Assembly (NCBI GenBank): GCA_963726135.1
Contig: CAVSBE010000001.1
Location: forward strand, 124,001-188,000
Source: Bog-473 sp963726135
GTDB lineage: Bacteria; Actinomycetota; Acidimicrobiia; Acidimicrobiales; RAAP-2
Direction of reading: 5' to 3'
DNA length: 64,000 bases
The notes beneath the pieces are model-generated. The model was not told where the DNA came from, ran no database searches, and saw only the letters and a list, made by a program, of their open reading frames with translations. Made by a program: the position numbers and the translations under genes. Numbering within the stretch: position 1 is the stretch's first letter; every line of letters begins with the position of its first letter. This document shows positions 54,508 through 64,000 of the stretch, piece by piece.

Positions 54508-55499
54508 GCCGCTGACCGAGGAGAACTTCGCCCCGGTGCCGCGGGCCGTCTCGACCGTCGAGGCGGGTACCCACACGCTGGCCGGCGCCGGTGCCGGGGT
54601 GGAGTTCACGGCGGCCGACGCGCACGGGCTCGCCGGGGAGGCCAAGAGCCAGTCCCGGATCGTGCTCGGGCGCTTCGTCCACCAACGGCTCGCCATGGTG
54701 GGGCTCGGAACCTTCGTCCTGCTCGGCGTGGCCTCGGTGCTCGTCGGCCACTTCTGGACCTACAGCTACACGGACATCACCAACGACCTCAACGTCGCAC
54801 CGTCGTGGACGCAACCCCTTCGGCACCAACGCCATCGGGAACGACATGTTCGCCCAGGTCATGGCCGGCGTCGAGAAGGACATCCAGATCGCGCTGACGG
54901 TGGCGGCCATGGCCACGCTGATCGGCGTCACGGTCGGCGCCATCGCCGGCTTCTACCGCGGCTGGGTCGACTCGCTGCTCATGCGGTTCGTCGACCTGGT
55001 CCTGGTCCTCCCCGTCCTGGCCGTCCTCATCGTGCTGGCCAACAAGCTCGCCAAGCAGTCCAGCAACTGGCTCGGCCTGGCCGTCATCATCGGGTTGCTC
55101 TCGTGGACCTATGTGGCCCGACTCGTGCGGGCCGACTTCCTGTCGCTGCGCGAGCGCGACTTCGTCGAGGCGTCGCGGGCGCTCGGCGCAACGAACCGCC
55201 GCATCATCGTCAAGCACATGCTGCCCAACGCCGTCGGCCCGATCATCGTCAACGCCACGCTGACCGTCGCGCTGAGCATCATCTTCGAGTCCACCCTCTC
55301 CTTCCTCGGGCTGGGCGTCCAGCCGCCGAACGTGTCGCTCGGCCTGCTGGTGAACCAGGGCCAGGACTCGGCCACGACCGAGTGGTGGCTGTTCGTCTTC
55401 CCGGTCGTCTTCCTCATCATCCTGATCCTCTCCATCTTCCTCATCGGCGACGGCCTGCGCGAGGCGTTCGACCCCAAGAAGAGCCGGGTCAGGGCCTGA
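54500..55499 (+). CDS. ABC transporter permease (DppC-like), frameshifted
   Basis: Begins MPEPLTEENFAPVPRAV with an N-terminal cytoplasmic extension, then RLAMVGLGTFVLLGVAS. Near 54815 the frame shifts; the next frame continues NPFGTNAIGNDMFAQVMAG, the membrane segments and the EAA loop EASRALGATNRRIIVKHMLP, ending PKKSRVRA at 55499. The family pattern is intact once joined (about 333 residues). The ATPase gene starts at the next base. Confidence 0.8.
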
Positions 55500-56552
55500 G
55501 TGGCTGAGCCCGCGCTGCAGGTCGAGCACCTCGAGGTCGACTTCCGGACGAAGGAGGGCGTCGTGCACGCAGTCCGCGGCATCGACTTCACCCTGGCTCC
55601 CGGGGAGGTGCTCGGCATCGTCGGCGAGTCGGGCTCCGGCAAGTCGGTGACCGCGCTGGCCACCATGGGCCTGCTCCCGAAGGGCGCGGAGGTGCGGGGC
55701 TCCATCCGAGTTCCGGCGGCCGCGAGGTGCTCGGCCTCAAGGAGAAGCAGCTCACCAGGGTGCGCGGCACCGGCATCGCCATGATCTTCCAGGACCCGAT
55801 GACGTCGCTCAACCCGGTGTACACCATCGGATGGCAGATCGCCGAGGCGATCCTGGCCCACCAGGACATGCTCGAAGGAGGCCGCCGAGGCGCGCGCCAT
55901 TGAGCTGCTGGCGAAGGTGGGCATCCCCAACCCGGCGGAACGGATCAACAACTACCCGCACGAATTCTCCGGCGGGATGCGCCAGCGCGCCGTCATCGCC
56001 ATCGCGATGGCGAACGACCCCGAGGTCATCCTCGCCGACGAGCCCACCACGGCGCTGGACGTGACCGTCCAGGCCCAGGTGCTCGCATTCGCTCAAGGCC
56101 GCGCTGAGCGAGACCGGTGCGGCGCTGCTCCTCATCACCCACGATCTCGGGGTCATCGCCGGCCTGGCCGACCGCGTCCTCGTCATGTACGCCGGCCGGC
56201 CGGTGGAGATCGGCTCGGCCGAGGACGTGTTCTACCGGCCGTCGATGCCCTACACGCTCGGCCTGCTCGGCTCGCTGCCCCGTCTCGACAGCGACGGCAC
56301 CGAGCGGCTGCGCCAGATCCCCGGGTCCCCTCCCTCCATGCTCGGTGACCGCAGCGGGTGCCCCTTCGCCCCCCGCTGCCCGATCGCGGCGGACGTCTGC
56401 CGCGGAGACTGAGCCCGATCTGCTCGTCGTGCCCTCGGTCACCTCCGGCGCCGGGGGACCACCGAGCCGCCTGCCATTTCGCAGAAGCGGTCGGCCGGGG
56501 AGACCACGGTCGCGTCTTCTCCGACGGCGTCGTCGACGACGTCATCGCATGA
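55500..56552 (+). CDS. ABC transporter ATPase (DppD-like), several indels
   Basis: GTG 55500. Walker A VGESGSGKSVTAL, then after shifts the Q-loop AMIFQDPMTSLNPVY, signature FSGGMRQRAVIAIAMA, Walker B VILADEPTTALDV, switch LLLITHDLGVIAGLADRVLV and the oligopeptide-type C-terminus CPFAPRCPIAADVC. Frame changes lie near 55715, 55870, 56090, 56405 and 56455, and the joined product is about 350 residues, ending TGA 56552. All catalytic motifs survive, so consensus errors are more likely than decay. Overlaps the next gene by 4 nt (ATGA). Confidence 0.78.
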
Positions 56553-57586
56553 CCGTCTCCGAGCTCGGCGCCGTCAGCCCCGCCCCGGCGTCCCCCCCGC
56601 CACTGCTCGAGGTCACCGATCTCGTGAAGCACTTCCCGCTGCGCGGCGGCACGCTTCGTCCGGCACAAGGTCGGGGTCGTCCACGCCGTGTGCGGCGTCT
56701 CCTTCAGCATCGCCCCGGGCGAGACGCTCGGCCTCGTCGGCGAATCCGGCTGTGGCAAGTCGACCACGGGGCGATCCGTGCTGCAGCTCATTCGGCCGAC
56801 GTCGGGCTCGGTCCGGTTCGACGGCGCGGAGCTCACCGGCCTCAGCAGCGACAGCCATGCGCCAGGTCCGCCGCCAGATCCAGGTCGTCTTCCAGGACCC
56901 GTTCGCCTCGCTCGACCCGCGCCTGACGGTCGGGCAGGCGATCGCCGAGCCGCTGCAGATCCACGGCATCCGCGACCGGGGCGCCCAGCAACGCCGCGTG
57001 GCGGAGATGCTCAAGCTGGTCGGGCTCGAGCCCTACCACGCCAACCGCTACCCCAACGAGTTCTCCGGCGGCCAGCGCCAGCGTGTCGGCATCGCCCGGG
57101 CGCTGGTGCTCCAGCCCAAGCTGCTCGTGCTCGACGAGCCGGTCTCCGCGCTCGACGTCTCCATTCAGGCCGGCGTCGTCAACCTGCTCGACGACCTTCA
57201 AAAGGAGCTGGGTGTCGCCTTCCTCTTCATCGCGCACGACCTCTCCGTGGTCCGCCACATCTCGGACCGGGTGGCCGTGATGTACCTGGGCAAGATCGTC
57301 GAGATCGGTGACCGCAAGGACGTCTACGAGCGGCCGGCGCACCCCTACACCCAGGCGCTCCTCTCCGCCGTGCCCATCCCCGACCCGAGGGCCGAGCGAG
57401 CCCGGCAGCACATCGTGCTCGAGGGAGACGTTCCGAGCCCCCAGTCACCGCCCTCGGGCTGCCGCTTCCGCACCCGCTGCTGGAAGGCACAGGAGATCTG
57501 CGCCACCGAAGAGCCCGCAGCTGGTCGACCGGGGTCAGGGCCACCCCGTCGCCTGCCATTTCGCCGAGGTCACCGCAGTCGTCTGA
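56549..57586 (+). CDS. ABC transporter ATPase (DppF-like), several indels
   Basis: ATG 56549. Begins MTVSELGAVSPAPASP, then LLEVTDLVKHFPLRGG; shifts near 56658, 56860 and 57515 break the frame. Walker A LVGESGCGKSTTGR, Q-loop QVVFQDPFASLDPR, signature FSGGQRQRVGIARAL, Walker B LLVLDEPVSALDV, H-loop FIAHDLSVVRHI, and C-terminal CRFRTRCWKAQEIC then HPVACHFAEV, ending TGA 57586. Joined length about 345 residues. Last gene of the importer operon, convergent with rnhB. Confidence 0.78.
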
Positions 57587-57599
57587 GCGGGATCCGGCC

Positions 57600-58259
57600 C
57601 ACGGCTGCCCGCACCAGGGCAGCTCACGGACGAAGGCCCAGCTCTTCCGGTGGATCGCGGACGGTCCGTACCCGCGCAGCGCGGTCTGGTGGACGGGCGA
57701 GGGGTAGCCCTTGTTCCGCTCGAACCCGTAGGCCGGGAAGTGCTCCGCCTCCTGTCGCATGAGGCGGTCCCGCACGACCTTGGCCAGGACGGACGCCGCG
57801 GCGACCGACGCGCACTTGGCGTCCCCGTCGACGATCGGCTGCACCAGGCCCGGGAAGGGGTCGTCGGCATGGCGGAGCAGGTCGACGGGCCCGTCGACCA
57901 GGAGCGCGTCGGGAACGTTCCCCAGGCCGGCGAGGGCGCGCCGCGCCGCCACCCGGAGGGCCTCCGTCATGCCCCACTGCGTCGCACTCGGCCGGGGTGG
58001 CGTGCCCGACCGACCACGCCTCGCACCACGCTCCGACGGCGTCGAAGATCTCCTCGCGACGAGCCTCGCTCAGCATCTTCGAGTCGCGCAGCCAGGCGGG
58101 CATGGAACGCAGTTGGACCCGGGGACGCACGACCGCCACGCCAACCGTCAGCGGCCCGGCCCACGAACCGCGGCCCACCTCGTCGAGGCCGGCCACCGAC
58201 TCGTATCCCTGGGCGCGCAGGCGGCGCTCCTGCTTCAGGTCGGGCCTGCAGACCGTCAC
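57600..58259 (-). CDS. rnhB: Ribonuclease HII, frameshifted
   Basis: From GTG 58259: VAGLDEVGRGSWAGPLTVGV (catalytic DEVGRG Asp and Glu), LRDSKMLSEARREEIF and TPAECDAVG. One extra base near 57968 shifts the frame, which continues MTEALRVAARRALAGL, ALLVDGP, DAKCASVAAASVLAKVVRD and YGFERNKGYPSPVH, then HRKSWAFVREL. The C-terminal end is uncertain: the frame stays open far into the convergent ATPase gene, so another indel or stop near 57600-57630 is likely. It removes RNA from RNA-DNA hybrids. Confidence 0.78.
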
Positions 58260-58280
58260 CGGATCACCGCCGGGCGCGTC

Positions 58281-58289
58281 TCATACCAT
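58281..58289. promoter_or_regulatory. Overlapping divergent -10 elements (rnhB / small gene)
   Basis: TACCAT (58284-58289) lies 6 nt before GTG 58296. On the other strand TATGAG (58286-58281) may serve rnhB, 21 nt from its GTG. The two boxes overlap by 3 nt around a shared TA step. Confidence 0.4.
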
Positions 58290-58295
58290 GGGGGC

Positions 58296-58535
58296 GTGAT
58301 CGACGACGGGGGGGAGCAACCCGATCCCAACGCGCGGTCCCCGCTGACCCCGGGGACCAAGGTCGACGTTCGCAACCGCTACCAGGGGACGTGGGTGCGC
58401 GGGTTCGAGATCGCCGAGGTCACGAAGGACGGGTACCGCATCCGCCGCATGTCCGACGGGAGCACGCTCGGCGAATTGTTCTCCCGGGACGACGTCCGCC
58501 GGGAGCGGACGCGCCAGGGCTTCTGGTGGCACTGA
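58296..58535 (+). CDS. Small SH3/Tudor-like protein
   Basis: 79 residues. GTKVDVRNRYQGTWVRGFEI followed by GYRIRRMSDGSTLGELFSRD has the beta-barrel pattern of small SH3- or Tudor-like domains. Short acidic N-terminus, basic C-terminus. Leaderless GTG start. Function unknown; such proteins often bind nucleic acids or protein tails. Confidence 0.6.
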   Translation: MIDDGGEQPDPNARSPLTPGTKVDVRNRYQGTWVRGFEIAEVTKDGYRIRRMSDGSTLGELFSRDDVRRERTRQGFWWH

Positions 58536-58539
58536 GGCG

Positions 58540-58839
58540 TCAGACCTTTCCGGCCTTCAGGACACTGTCGATGTAGTCGTCGATCGGTATGGCCGAGAGC
58601 GTCAACGTCTTGAGCGTCCCGCGGGAGCCCAGGACCAGCGCCACCCGGGCCATGGTGACCTCGTCCGGGGCGTCAAGGACGGTGCAGAAGTCGTATTGAC
58701 CGAGCAGCGCCCATTGCGCAACCACGCGCACTCCCATCGCCTCGACCTCGGCATTGACGGCCTTGAGCCGGTCCGGGTTCTCGGTCAGCGTCGCCGCACC
58801 ATCGGGCCCCACCGTGGAGAGCATGAGGAACGTGGCCAT
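58540..58839 (-). CDS. GYD-domain protein
   Basis: 99 residues. MATFLMLSTVGPDG, VVAQWALLGQYDFCTVLDAP and ALVLGSRGTLKTLTL match the GYD family (dimeric alpha/beta barrel) of unknown function. Here the motif is GQYD rather than GxYD with Gly-Tyr-Asp. ATG 58839 lies 6 nt after TAGCGT (leaderless). Its 3' end is 4 nt from the convergent small gene. Confidence 0.82.
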   Translation of the reverse strand: MATFLMLSTVGPDGAATLTENPDRLKAVNAEVEAMGVRVVAQWALLGQYDFCTVLDAPDEVTMARVALVLGSRGTLKTLTLSAIPIDDYIDSVLKAGKV

Positions 58840-58845
58840 GCGCTC

Positions 58846-58851
58846 ACGCTA
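58846..58851 (-). promoter_or_regulatory. -10 box TAGCGT (leaderless)
   Basis: On the minus strand TAGCGT ends 6 nt before ATG 58839, with no SD. Confidence 0.42.
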
Positions 58852-58912
58852 CCGCAGGGGCGGGGCCGCACCGGAGTCCTTCCGCCCCGCCCCCCCATCG
58901 TGCCGGCGACCC

Positions 58913-60381
58913 TCATCGCAGCTCGCCCCGCACCACCTTGCCCAGTGCGTTCCGGGGCAGCGCATCGACGCGGCGCACCTCGCGTGGGCACTTGAACGGG
59001 GCGAGCTCGGCGGCCGCCAGCTCGTGCAGCGACGCCACGTCGGGGTCCCCCACGACATACGCCACGACGGTCTCGCCCCATTCCGCCGATGGCACGCCGA
59101 CGACCGCCACTTCGGCCACGCCGGGGTGGCGGGAGAGGACCGCCTCGACCTCCGCCGGGTACACGTTGTGGCCGCCCGTGATGATCAGCTCGGTGCGCCG
59201 GCCCCGCACCGTCACGTAGCCATCACCTGACACCGACACCAGGTCACCTGTGGCGAACCAGTCGCCCGGCCGACGCGCATCGCGGCCCCAGTAGCCGCGG
59301 CACACCGACGCGCCGCGCACGAGGAGCTCCCCCACTCCTTGTTCGTCGGCGTCGTCGACCGCGGCATCCACGCCGGGGAGCGGCACGCCGACCGAGCCGG
59401 GACGGCGCTCGCCCGCGAGGGGGTTCGACAGGGTCAACAACGTCTCGGTCATGCCGTAGCGCTCCAGGACGGCCACGCCGGCGCCCGCCAGGCGGTGCCA
59501 GAGGTCGGCCGCAAGTGGTGCGGAACCGGAGACACAGAGCCGGAGTGCGGCGAGCTCCTCCGACCTGCCCAGACGCGGCGAGACGGTGGTACATGGTCGG
59601 GACGCCGAAGAACATGGTGCTCTCCGGCGCAGCTGCGAGGATCGCCGGCTCCTCGAAGCGGTCGAAGACCACGGCGGACGCGCCCGCCGCCAGCGTGCCG
59701 AACAAGCCGGCGCAGAGGCCGTGCACGTGGAAGAGCGGCAGACACAGGATGAGCCGGTCGGTGGGCTCCCAGGCCCAGGCCTGGAGCACCGACGAGGTGC
59801 CGGCCAGGAGGGATGCGTGGGTGTGGACCGCACCCTTCGGCTTCCCGGTGGTGCCGGACGTGTAGACGACGAGCGCGTCGTCACCGGGCTGCAGCTCAGG
59901 CAGGGTGACAGTGTCCGTGCGCTCGGCCTCGCGGTCGAGTGCCTCCATGCGGAGCACAGTGATGCCGGGACCGAACACGTCGGCCCGGTCGTCGTCGCAG
60001 ATGGCGACGCGCGGGCCGGCGTCGGTCACCACGTGGGCCACCTCGGGGGCACGGGCCGACGGGCTGAGCGGAGCGAGCACCGCACCGGCCCGCAGCACCC
60101 CCAGGAGGGCCTGGACGGACTCGAGCGTCGCGCGCGGCGCTCCAGAGGACGCGATCGCCCGGCCCGACGCCGTGGGCGGCCAGGGCGGCCGCCAGCCGCG
60201 CCGTGGTTCCGTCCAGTGCGGCACCGTCGACGACCCGGGAGGGGTCCCACCCGTCCCGGAGCACCGGCACGCCCGGGCGGGCGGTCCACTGCCCTTTCCA
60301 CACCTCGGGGAGCGTCCGACCCGGCGCCGTGGCAGGAGGTGCGGGCCAGCGCCCCGGTGCCACGAGTGCCCTCACGGCCAT
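58913..60381 (-). CDS. Acyl-CoA synthetase (AMP-binding), two indels
   Basis: Adenylate-forming enzyme of about 490 residues. ATG 60381 begins MAVRALVAPGRWPAPPAT. Frame changes lie near 60135 and 59575. Core motifs: VVYTSGTTGKPKGAVHTHAS (A3), FHVHGLCAGLFGTLAAG (A4 region), LERYGMTETLLTLSNPL, GDWFATGDLV (A7), IITGGHNVYPAEVE (A8) and RNALGKVVRGEL (A10 Lys). It activates a carboxylic acid to its CoA thioester; resemblance to malonyl-CoA synthetases is possible but not established. Divergent from the alpha-mannosidase gene. Confidence 0.8.
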
Positions 60382-60390
60382 CGGCGCCAC

Positions 60391-60400
60391 CTCATAGTCT
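60391..60400. promoter_or_regulatory. Overlapping divergent -10 elements (acyl-CoA synthetase / mannosidase)
   Basis: TAGTCT (60395-60400) ends 7 nt before ATG 60408. On the other strand TATGAG (60396-60391) ends 9 nt before ATG 60381. The boxes share the TA step at 60395-60396, the same layout as at 58281-58289. Confidence 0.42.
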
Positions 60401-60407
60401 GGCGGTC

Positions 60408-63067
60408 ATGACCGCCCGCCGCATTGCCATCGTTCCGCACACGCACTGGGACCGGGAATGGTACAAGTCCTACCAGGTGTTCCGCCTCGCCCTCGTTGAG
60501 CTGATCGACACCTTGATCCCTCTCCTCGAGCGTGACGCCAGTTACCCCCACTTCATGCTCGACGGGCAGACGGCCGTGCTCGACGACTATCTCGAGGTGC
60601 GGCCCGAGGCCGAGGAGCGCCTGCGGGCGCTGGCCGCAGCCGGCCGGGTGAGCATCGGGCCGTGGTACATCCTCATGGACGAATTCCTCGCCTCGGGCGA
60701 GACCATCGTGCGCAACCTCCAGATGGGCATCGAGCGCGGCGCTGCGTTCGGGGGCGTCATGGAGCTCGGCTACCTGCCCGACATGTTCGGGCACATCGCC
60801 CAGATGCCTCAGATCCTGCGCCTGGCCGGCTTCCGCGACGCCGTCGTGTGGCGAGGCGTGCCGTCACAGGTGACCAAGAACGCCTTCGTGTGGGAGGCGC
60901 CTGACGGCTCGTCCGTCCGCGCCGAATACCTGCCCGTCGGCTATGGCAACGGCGCCGCGCTGCCCGATGATGCGAAGGCACTGGTCCGGCGCACCCGCGA
61001 CAACGTCGCGGAGGTCGCCGACTTCCTGATCGACGACCTGCTGTGCATGAACGGCTCGGACCATCTCATGCCACAGCCCTGGCTCGGCCGGGTGGTGGCC
61101 GAGGCCAACGATCTGCAGGACGAATTCGTGTTCGAGGTGACCTCGCTGCCCCGCTACCTGGCTGGCCGGACCACGGACGGGCTGACGCGGGTGCAAGGGG
61201 AGCTTCGATCGGGCTTCCGGGCCAACATGCTCATGGGCGTCACGTCGAACCGTGTGGACGTGAAGCGGCTGGGCGCCCTCGCCGAGCGCGAGCTCGAGCG
61301 GCGCGCCGAACCCCTGGCGGCGCTGTTCCAGGCGCCGGCGCAGTACCCGGACCGGCTGCTGGCTCTGGCCTGGCGCGAGATGGTGCGCAACTCAGCTCAC
61401 GACTCCGTCTGCGCCTGCTCGGTCGACGAGGTGGTCGACGCCGTGCTGCACCGCTACGCCGAGGCGCGGGCGATCGCTGTCCGGGCTGGCCGACCGGGCG
61501 GTGAAGGCGTTCACGCGTTCGCTGGCGGAGCCTGGCCCCACGGTACTCAACCCCTCGCCACGGTCCCGCTCGGGGGTCGTCGAGCTGGTCGTCCCGGCCG
61601 ACGGCCCGGCACCGGCGAACGTCCAGGTGCTTTCCGAACGGTCCGGGCTGCCGGGGTCGATGGTCCTCGATGCGGACACGGTGCGCACGGTGCTCGGCAT
61701 GTTGCAGGGTCCCAGAATCAGCGACGACGCCTGGGTACACGACATCCGGATCGAGGACACCGAGGAGGGGATCGACGTGACGGTCTCCGTCGGAACCGAG
61801 GAGAAGCAGGGCGTGCCCATCGCCGAGGCGAAGCAGGATGTCTTCACGCGCCTGGGGGCACGGCCTGACGCGGTGGTGCGGGTGGCCATGGACCAGCCTT
61901 CGACGCGAAAGATCGTCGCCCGTTCCCACGAGGTCCCAGGCTACGGATGGAATGTCTTCGAGGCCGCGCCGCTGGCCCACCCCGTCGAAGTGGCGGAAAC
62001 CGGCGCGGCCACGTTGCTGCACAACGCCTTGGTGGAGGTGGCGGTCGACCCGACCAGCGGGACGTTCGCCCTGAACGGGCTCCCCGGGTACGGCCGGCTC
62101 GTCGACGGCGGCGACCTCGGGGACTCGTACAACTACTCCCCTCCCCGGCAGGACTCCTTCGTCGACACGCCCGAGTCGGTCACCGTGCGCGCCGTCGAGC
62201 AGGGTCCAGTGCGCGCCCGGGTGCGCATCTCGGCCACCTACCTGTGGCCCGATCGCGTCGACGGGTCGTCACAGGCGCGCGTGGGCGAGCACCGGGTCGA
62301 CGTCGACACCGACGTGGAGCTGCGGGCGGACGACGACGTCGTGCGGGTCACGACGAGCTTCGTCAACCCCAGCGGTGACCACCGCCTGCGCGTCCATCTC
62401 CCTCTCCCCGAGCCGGCCCGTCACTCCTACGCCGAGAGCGCCTTCACGGTCGTCACCCGCGCCCTGACGGCCGAGGGTCGGGCCGACGAGTTCGGCCTCC
62501 CGACGGCACCGTCCCAGCGGTTCGTCACCGCCGGGCGCCTGACGGTGGCCCACGAAGGTGTCTGCGAGTACGAGCTCGTCGACATCGAGGCTGACGAGGC
62601 GCACACGCTGGCCCTGACCGTCGTGCGGTCCACCGGCATGCTGTCCCGGCTCGGCATGGCCTACCGCCCCTTTCCTGCCGGCCCGATGACGGCGGTCGAA
62701 GGGCTCCAGATGCGGGGGAAGCGGATCTCCCTGCACTATGCGCTCGCCCTCGACTGCGACGACCCCTACCGGCTGGCGGACGACGTCCTGCTCCCGCTCG
62801 AGGTCGCCATGAGCCTGGGCGGGGGCACGCAGGGCCGCCTCGGGAAGCGAGCTGACGATCCACGGTGGAGAGGTCAGCGCGCTCCATCGCGTGGGCGGCG
62901 TGCTCGAGACCCGCGTCTTCAATCCCACCGACGAGCCGGCCGTCGTCTCCCTTCCGGGGCGCTCCGGATGGCTGGTCGACCTGCGCGGCTACCCACTGGA
63001 GCCCTTCGAAGGCTCGTTCGAGCTACGCCCCTTCGGCATCGCCACCGCCCGGCTCCGTGACCCCTGA
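60408..63067 (+). CDS. GH38 alpha-mannosidase, two indels
   Basis: About 885 residues once joined. N-terminal catalytic domain: VPHTHWDREWYKSYQ (zinc site), MDEFLASGE, and LGYLPDMFGHIAQMPQIL with the nucleophile Asp about 125. It continues to SAHDSVCACSVDEVVDAVLH. Frame changes near 61490 and 62845; the second segment (VLNPSPRSRSGVVELVVP to LPLEVAMSLGGG) and third (SELTIHGGEVSALHRVGG to TAG-free end at TGA 63065) form the C-terminal beta domains. It hydrolyses alpha-mannosides, here probably cytoplasmic as no signal peptide is seen. Leaderless ATG start. Overlaps the convergent cyclase gene by 45 nt. Confidence 0.85.
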
Positions 63068-64000
63068 TCCGGTGCTGCGGTTCGAGGTGAGCAGGCGCTC
63101 GCCGACGCCGCGCAGCTCCTCGAGGTCGCGCAGCACCTCGGAGAGCCGTTCCCAGCGCACGTTGCGCCGGCGGTCCGCGGCGGCGCCGGTGCCGTCGGCC
63201 TCATGGCCGGCGCGGCCGCACCACCACAGCTGAACGCGGCCCAGGTCCTTCAGCAGCCGCGGCCGGAGCGCCTGGCCCGTGAACTCGCCGGGTGCCTCCT
63301 CGGTGAGGGCCGCGTGGAACTCGTCGGACATCAGGACGGTCCCTGGGTTGGCGATGTTCACGATCCGGTGCGCCAGGTTCACCGTCGGGCCGAAGTAGTC
63401 GCCGTCGCGCACGAGCACAGGGCCGCAGGCCAGCCCGACCCGGACGTCGGAGAGGAGGTCGTCGTCGGCGTACGCATCAGCCAGGTCGAGGCCGATGCGC
63501 GCCGCGTCAGCCACGTTGTCCACGACGAACATGACCTCGTCGCCGATCATCTTGACCACCCGGCCGCCGGCAGACGTCACGATGTCGTGGGAGAGCTCCT
63601 CGAATCGTCGGACGACGGCAGCGAGCTCCTCGTCGCTCAGGTGCTGGCTCAGGAGCGTGAATCCGACCATGTCGGCGAACCCCACGGCGAGGACCGGGCT
63701 CTGCCCGGGGGCCAGGCCGTGACTGCGGAGCACCATGCTGCGCTGGATCCCCGCCGCGACCTGGCGCCGCCACACGAACTCGAGGAGCTTCGCCATCGCG
63801 GGAATGGTCACGTCGGCCACGCCGGTAAAGGCCTCGGCCGACAGGACGGGGTCGACCTCCTCGCTGACCATGTCGCCGGGGACGAGCTCGGCCTCGGCGA
63901 TCCGCGCCATGGACGAGCCGATGACACGGGCCATCTGCACCGCCGAGTCCGTGTCGGCGGCGCCGAGCGCCTGCAGGCCCTGGAAGAGGCGCACGGCCTC
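63023..64000 (-). CDS. Class III adenylate/guanylate cyclase, 5' end outside the window
   Basis: At least 325 residues, ending at 63023; the N-terminus lies beyond 64000. The cyclase domain has LAVGFADMVGFTLLSQHLSD (metal Asp, FADxVGFT) and GGRVVKMIGDEVMFVVD (second Asp), then FGPTVNLAHRIVN. The preceding helical region (VTIPAMAKLLEFVWRRQVA) resembles regulatory parts of actinobacterial cyclases. The C-terminal tail has no known domain. Signalling partner unknown. Confidence 0.85.
   Translation of the reverse strand, partial: EAVRLFQGLQALGAADTDSAVQMARVIGSSMARIAEAELVPGDMVSEEVDPVLSAEAFTGVADVTIPAMAKLLEFVWRRQVAAGIQRSMVLRSHGLAPGQSPVLAVGFADMVGFTLLSQHLSDEELAAVVRRFEELSHDIVTSAGGRVVKMIGDEVMFVVDNVADAARIGLDLADAYADDDLLSDVRVGLACGPVLVRDGDYFGPTVNLAHRIVNIANPGTVLMSDEFHAALTEEAPGEFTGQALRPRLLKDLGRVQLWWCGRAGHEADGTGAAADRRRNVRWERLSEVLRDLEELRGVGERLLTSNRSTGSGVTEPGGGDAEGA

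Overview
The window is GC-rich actinobacterial DNA, most likely from an uncultured member of Acidimicrobiia. The clues are the fused mycobacterial-type 2-oxoglutarate enzyme Kgd, BTAD/SARP and DUF5134-type proteins, many GTG starts, and many genes whose start codon lies only 6-9 nt behind a TANNNT box (leaderless transcription). No taxonomic search was possible, so this is inference.

Layout. 0-8.1 kb is a metal/oxidase-assembly cluster: an M56 membrane protease and a BlaI repressor diverge from ctaG-sco and several membrane proteins, and a second BlaI with a cysteine-rich N-terminus closes the group. Two matching ACTAC-N5-GTAG inverted repeats sit in the two intergenic promoters. 8.2-10.2 kb holds a secreted pepsin-like aspartic protease, a small lipoprotein hidden by a 1-nt indel, and tRNA-Val(UAC). 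10.4-19.6 kb is mostly metabolic and envelope genes: an SCO6745-family protein, an inositol-phosphatase-like enzyme, an OafA-type acyltransferase with SGNH domain, a CHAP-like secreted protein, an aldehyde dehydrogenase and an APH-fold kinase. 19.7-23.7 kb is a sigma-region-4-like protein, a Thr-rich anchored protein and a membrane LysM-BTAD regulator. 23.7-26.1 kb holds murF and ddl, divergent over abutting -10 boxes. 26.3-31.5 kb holds a UvrD-like helicase, a GlcD-type oxidase coupled to a ThDP enzyme, and a small unknown gene. 31.5-42.9 kb is a three-gene minor-pilin operon whose middle member is a prepilin fused to about 2,580 residues of Ig-like repeats. 43.2-49.6 kb is the operon kgd, NYN-S1 ribonuclease-like protein, fabZ-like, xth. 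49.6-64 kb holds an alpha/beta hydrolase, a DMT transporter, an Opp/Dpp ABC transporter, rnhB, a GYD protein, an acyl-CoA synthetase, a GH38 alpha-mannosidase and a class III cyclase running off the end.

Quality note. At least a dozen genes are split by single-base indels, mostly in C or G runs, while protein similarity continues in the next frame. They are densest after 49 kb and in the middle of the Ig repeat array. I read most as consensus errors and annotate these loci as whole genes. The most interesting parts are the two-BlaI metal cluster, the giant prepilin-repeat protein, the NYN-S1-histone-like fusion, the LysM-BTAD membrane regulator, and the overlapping divergent -10 elements.
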